Origin: an uncultured Lachnospiraceae bacterium
GTDB taxonomy: Bacteria > Bacillota > Clostridia > Lachnospirales > Lachnospiraceae
Length of the DNA: 6,598 nt
NCBI GenBank assembly: GCA_902473545.1
Contig: CABRSG010000132.1
Coordinates: 1-6,598 of the forward strand
Direction of reading: 5' to 3'
Of this stretch, positions 5,903 through 6,598 are shown one piece after another. Each line of letters opens with the position of its first letter. The stretch's first letter is position 1. The position numbers and the translations under genes are program-made. The notes beneath the pieces are model-generated. The model worked only from the letters and a program-made list of their open reading frames with translations. It was not told where the DNA came from and searched no databases.

Positions 5903-6208
5903 TTAACCGTTGATCTTTTCGATCTTAACCTGTGTGTACTGCTGTCTGTGACCGTTTTTCTTGTGGTAACCGGTTTTTCTCTTATACTTGTAAACGATAA
6001 CTTTTTTTGCTTTTCCGTTCTTTACAACGGAAGCAGTTACGTTCGCATCAGCAACATCTGCTCCGACTTTCAGACCGTCGTTGCTTACTGCAAGTACATT
6101 GTCAAATGTAACAGTTTCACCAGCTTCAACACCAAGCTTTTCTACGTTAATGATATCGCCTTCGGCTACTTTGTACTGTTTACCACCTGTTGCAATAATT
6201 GCGTACAT
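5903..6208 (-). CDS. rplU: 50S ribosomal protein L21 (bL21)
   Basis: Large-subunit protein that binds 23S rRNA. At 101 residues it has the full family length. The N-terminus MYAIIATGGKQYKVAEGD and the basic C-terminal block YKYKRKTGYHKKNGHRQQYTQVKIEKI are diagnostic. The ribosome site AGGAGGTG ends a few bases before the ATG. It is the first gene of rplU-prp-rpmA and sits behind a strong promoter and a structured leader of about 77 bases. Confidence 0.98.
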   Translation of the reverse strand: MYAIIATGGKQYKVAEGDIINVEKLGVEAGETVTFDNVLAVSNDGLKVGADVADANVTASVVKNGKAKKVIVYKYKRKTGYHKKNGHRQQYTQVKIEKING

Positions 6209-6285
6209 ATGGCACCTCCTATTATCATTACTCGCTAAATTCGGTGGTTATTTGCATAACACTTAAACCTCTTTACGCGGCATAC
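6209..6285 (-). ncRNA. Candidate L21 leader (structured 5' UTR of rplU)
   Basis: The predicted untranslated leader can fold in two tiers. An inner hairpin at 6262-6244 has GTG and TTAT pairing with ATAA and CAC around a GCAA (GNRA) tetraloop, with one bulged C. An outer stem pairs CGC-TAAA (6279-6272, bulged G) with TTTAGCG (6239-6233). The AGGAGGTG ribosome site follows 13 bases later. L21 leaders are a described family upstream of rplU in Firmicutes, thought to give feedback control. Assignment here rests on position and fold only, not on a covariance-model match. Confidence 0.55.
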
Positions 6286-6291
6286 GTTAGT

Positions 6292-6320
6292 ATCTTAGCA
6301 TACGAGCGCCTGTTCGTCAA
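6292..6320 (-). promoter_or_regulatory. Sigma-A promoter of rplU-prp-rpmA
   Basis: Minus strand TTGACG (6320-6315), a 17-base spacer, then TAAGAT (6297-6292), with TG one base before the -10 (extended -10). Each hexamer differs from consensus by one base. It lies wholly in the gap after rng, with a predicted start near 6285. No terminator is evident after rng, so some read-through from upstream is also likely. Confidence 0.85.
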
Positions 6321-6361
6321 GCAGTTTTTCCGGTATTTGAAACATAACTTTGATACCTTTT

Positions 6362-6598
6362 TCACCGCATCATCTCCGCAAGCGGTTTCTGCACGCGCCT
6401 GCGCGTGATCTCGGCAAGACCGAGCTTCGTGATATCGACGGCGTATGCCTTCACCGGATCTTTCTGAAGCTCGGCGTCAAGCGCTGCGAGGAGCTGCTGC
6501 TCGTCTTCTTTGCTGTCCATATTGATAAAATCAATCAGAATGATCCCCGAAAGATTGCGCAGCCGTATCTGACGCGCCGCCTCGCGCGCCGCCTCCAG
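6362..6598 (-). CDS. rng: RNase E/G-family ribonuclease, C-terminal 78 residues (5' part outside window)
   Basis: The C-terminal end of an endoribonuclease that cuts single-stranded RNA and takes part in rRNA and mRNA processing. The frame is open to the window edge. IRLRNLSGIILIDFINM matches the RNase E/G catalytic DNase I-like subdomain; the aspartate of IDF (D23 of this fragment) corresponds to a magnesium ligand (D346 of E. coli RNase E). KLGLAEITRRRVQKPLAEMM matches the region leading to the zinc-link. The protein stops there with TGA, and the CPxC zinc-link found in E. coli RNase E and G is absent; no cysteine pair appears in other frames beyond the stop. Rng next to rplU-prp-rpmA-obg is common in Clostridia. 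Confidence 0.92.
   Translation of the reverse strand: MEAAREAARQIRLRNLSGIILIDFINMDSKEDEQQLLAALDAELQKDPVKAYAVDITKLGLAEITRRRVQKPLAEMMR

Noticed and set aside
6331..6356. Possible terminator after rng (GGTAT against ATACC)
   Set aside because: Only five contiguous pairs around a long loop and no T-tract after it.

Overview
The window is a compact, entirely leftward (minus-strand) stretch of a Firmicutes chromosome. Gene order, L27 with a cleavable N-terminus beside its protease Prp, and protein style fit Clostridia, most likely Lachnospiraceae (inference; no marker gene is present). Every convincing gene is on the minus strand, so transcription runs from high to low coordinates. No rRNA, tRNA, CRISPR array, insertion sequence or phage gene is visible.

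Right end (6598 to about 6362): the last 78 codons of an RNase E/G-family ribonuclease (rng). A 150-base gap follows. It holds a strong promoter (TTGACG, 17 bases, TAAGAT with an extended -10) and a structured 5' leader that is a candidate L21 autoregulatory leader. Next comes rplU (L21), prp (cysteine protease that trims L27) and rpmA (L27), closed by a perfect-stem intrinsic terminator.

Middle (5200 to 2012): obg (50S-assembly GTPase), yhbY (CRM-domain RNA-binding protein), nadD (nicotinate-nucleotide adenylyltransferase), yqeK (HD-domain Ap4A hydrolase) and rsfS (ribosome silencing factor). They are spaced by 9 to 23 bases or overlap by 8, and a second strong terminator ends the run. I found no convincing promoter in front of obg, so this run may depend on read-through of the rpmA terminator. 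Much of the rightward two thirds concerns the large ribosomal subunit: two of its proteins, processing of one of them, assembly (Obg, YhbY) and silencing (RsfS), joined to NAD synthesis and Ap4A removal.

Left end (1927 to 1): a metal-resistance unit with its own near-consensus promoter and an almost perfect 28-base palindrome of the ArsR/SmtB type. It contains a 72-aa soluble HMA-domain metal-binding protein and a P1B-type (Zn/Cd/Pb class) ATPase that has no HMA domain of its own and is cut by the window edge just before its GDGxND motif. The likely logic is that metal relieves an ArsR-type repressor, the small protein binds metal, and the pump exports it. The repressor gene is not in the window.

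Most of this is well-known conserved biology. The points worth checking are regulatory (operator, leader, inter-gene hairpin, terminator-controlled obg run, missing Shine-Dalgarno of prp) and a few protein variants. I do not see evidence for an undescribed system.
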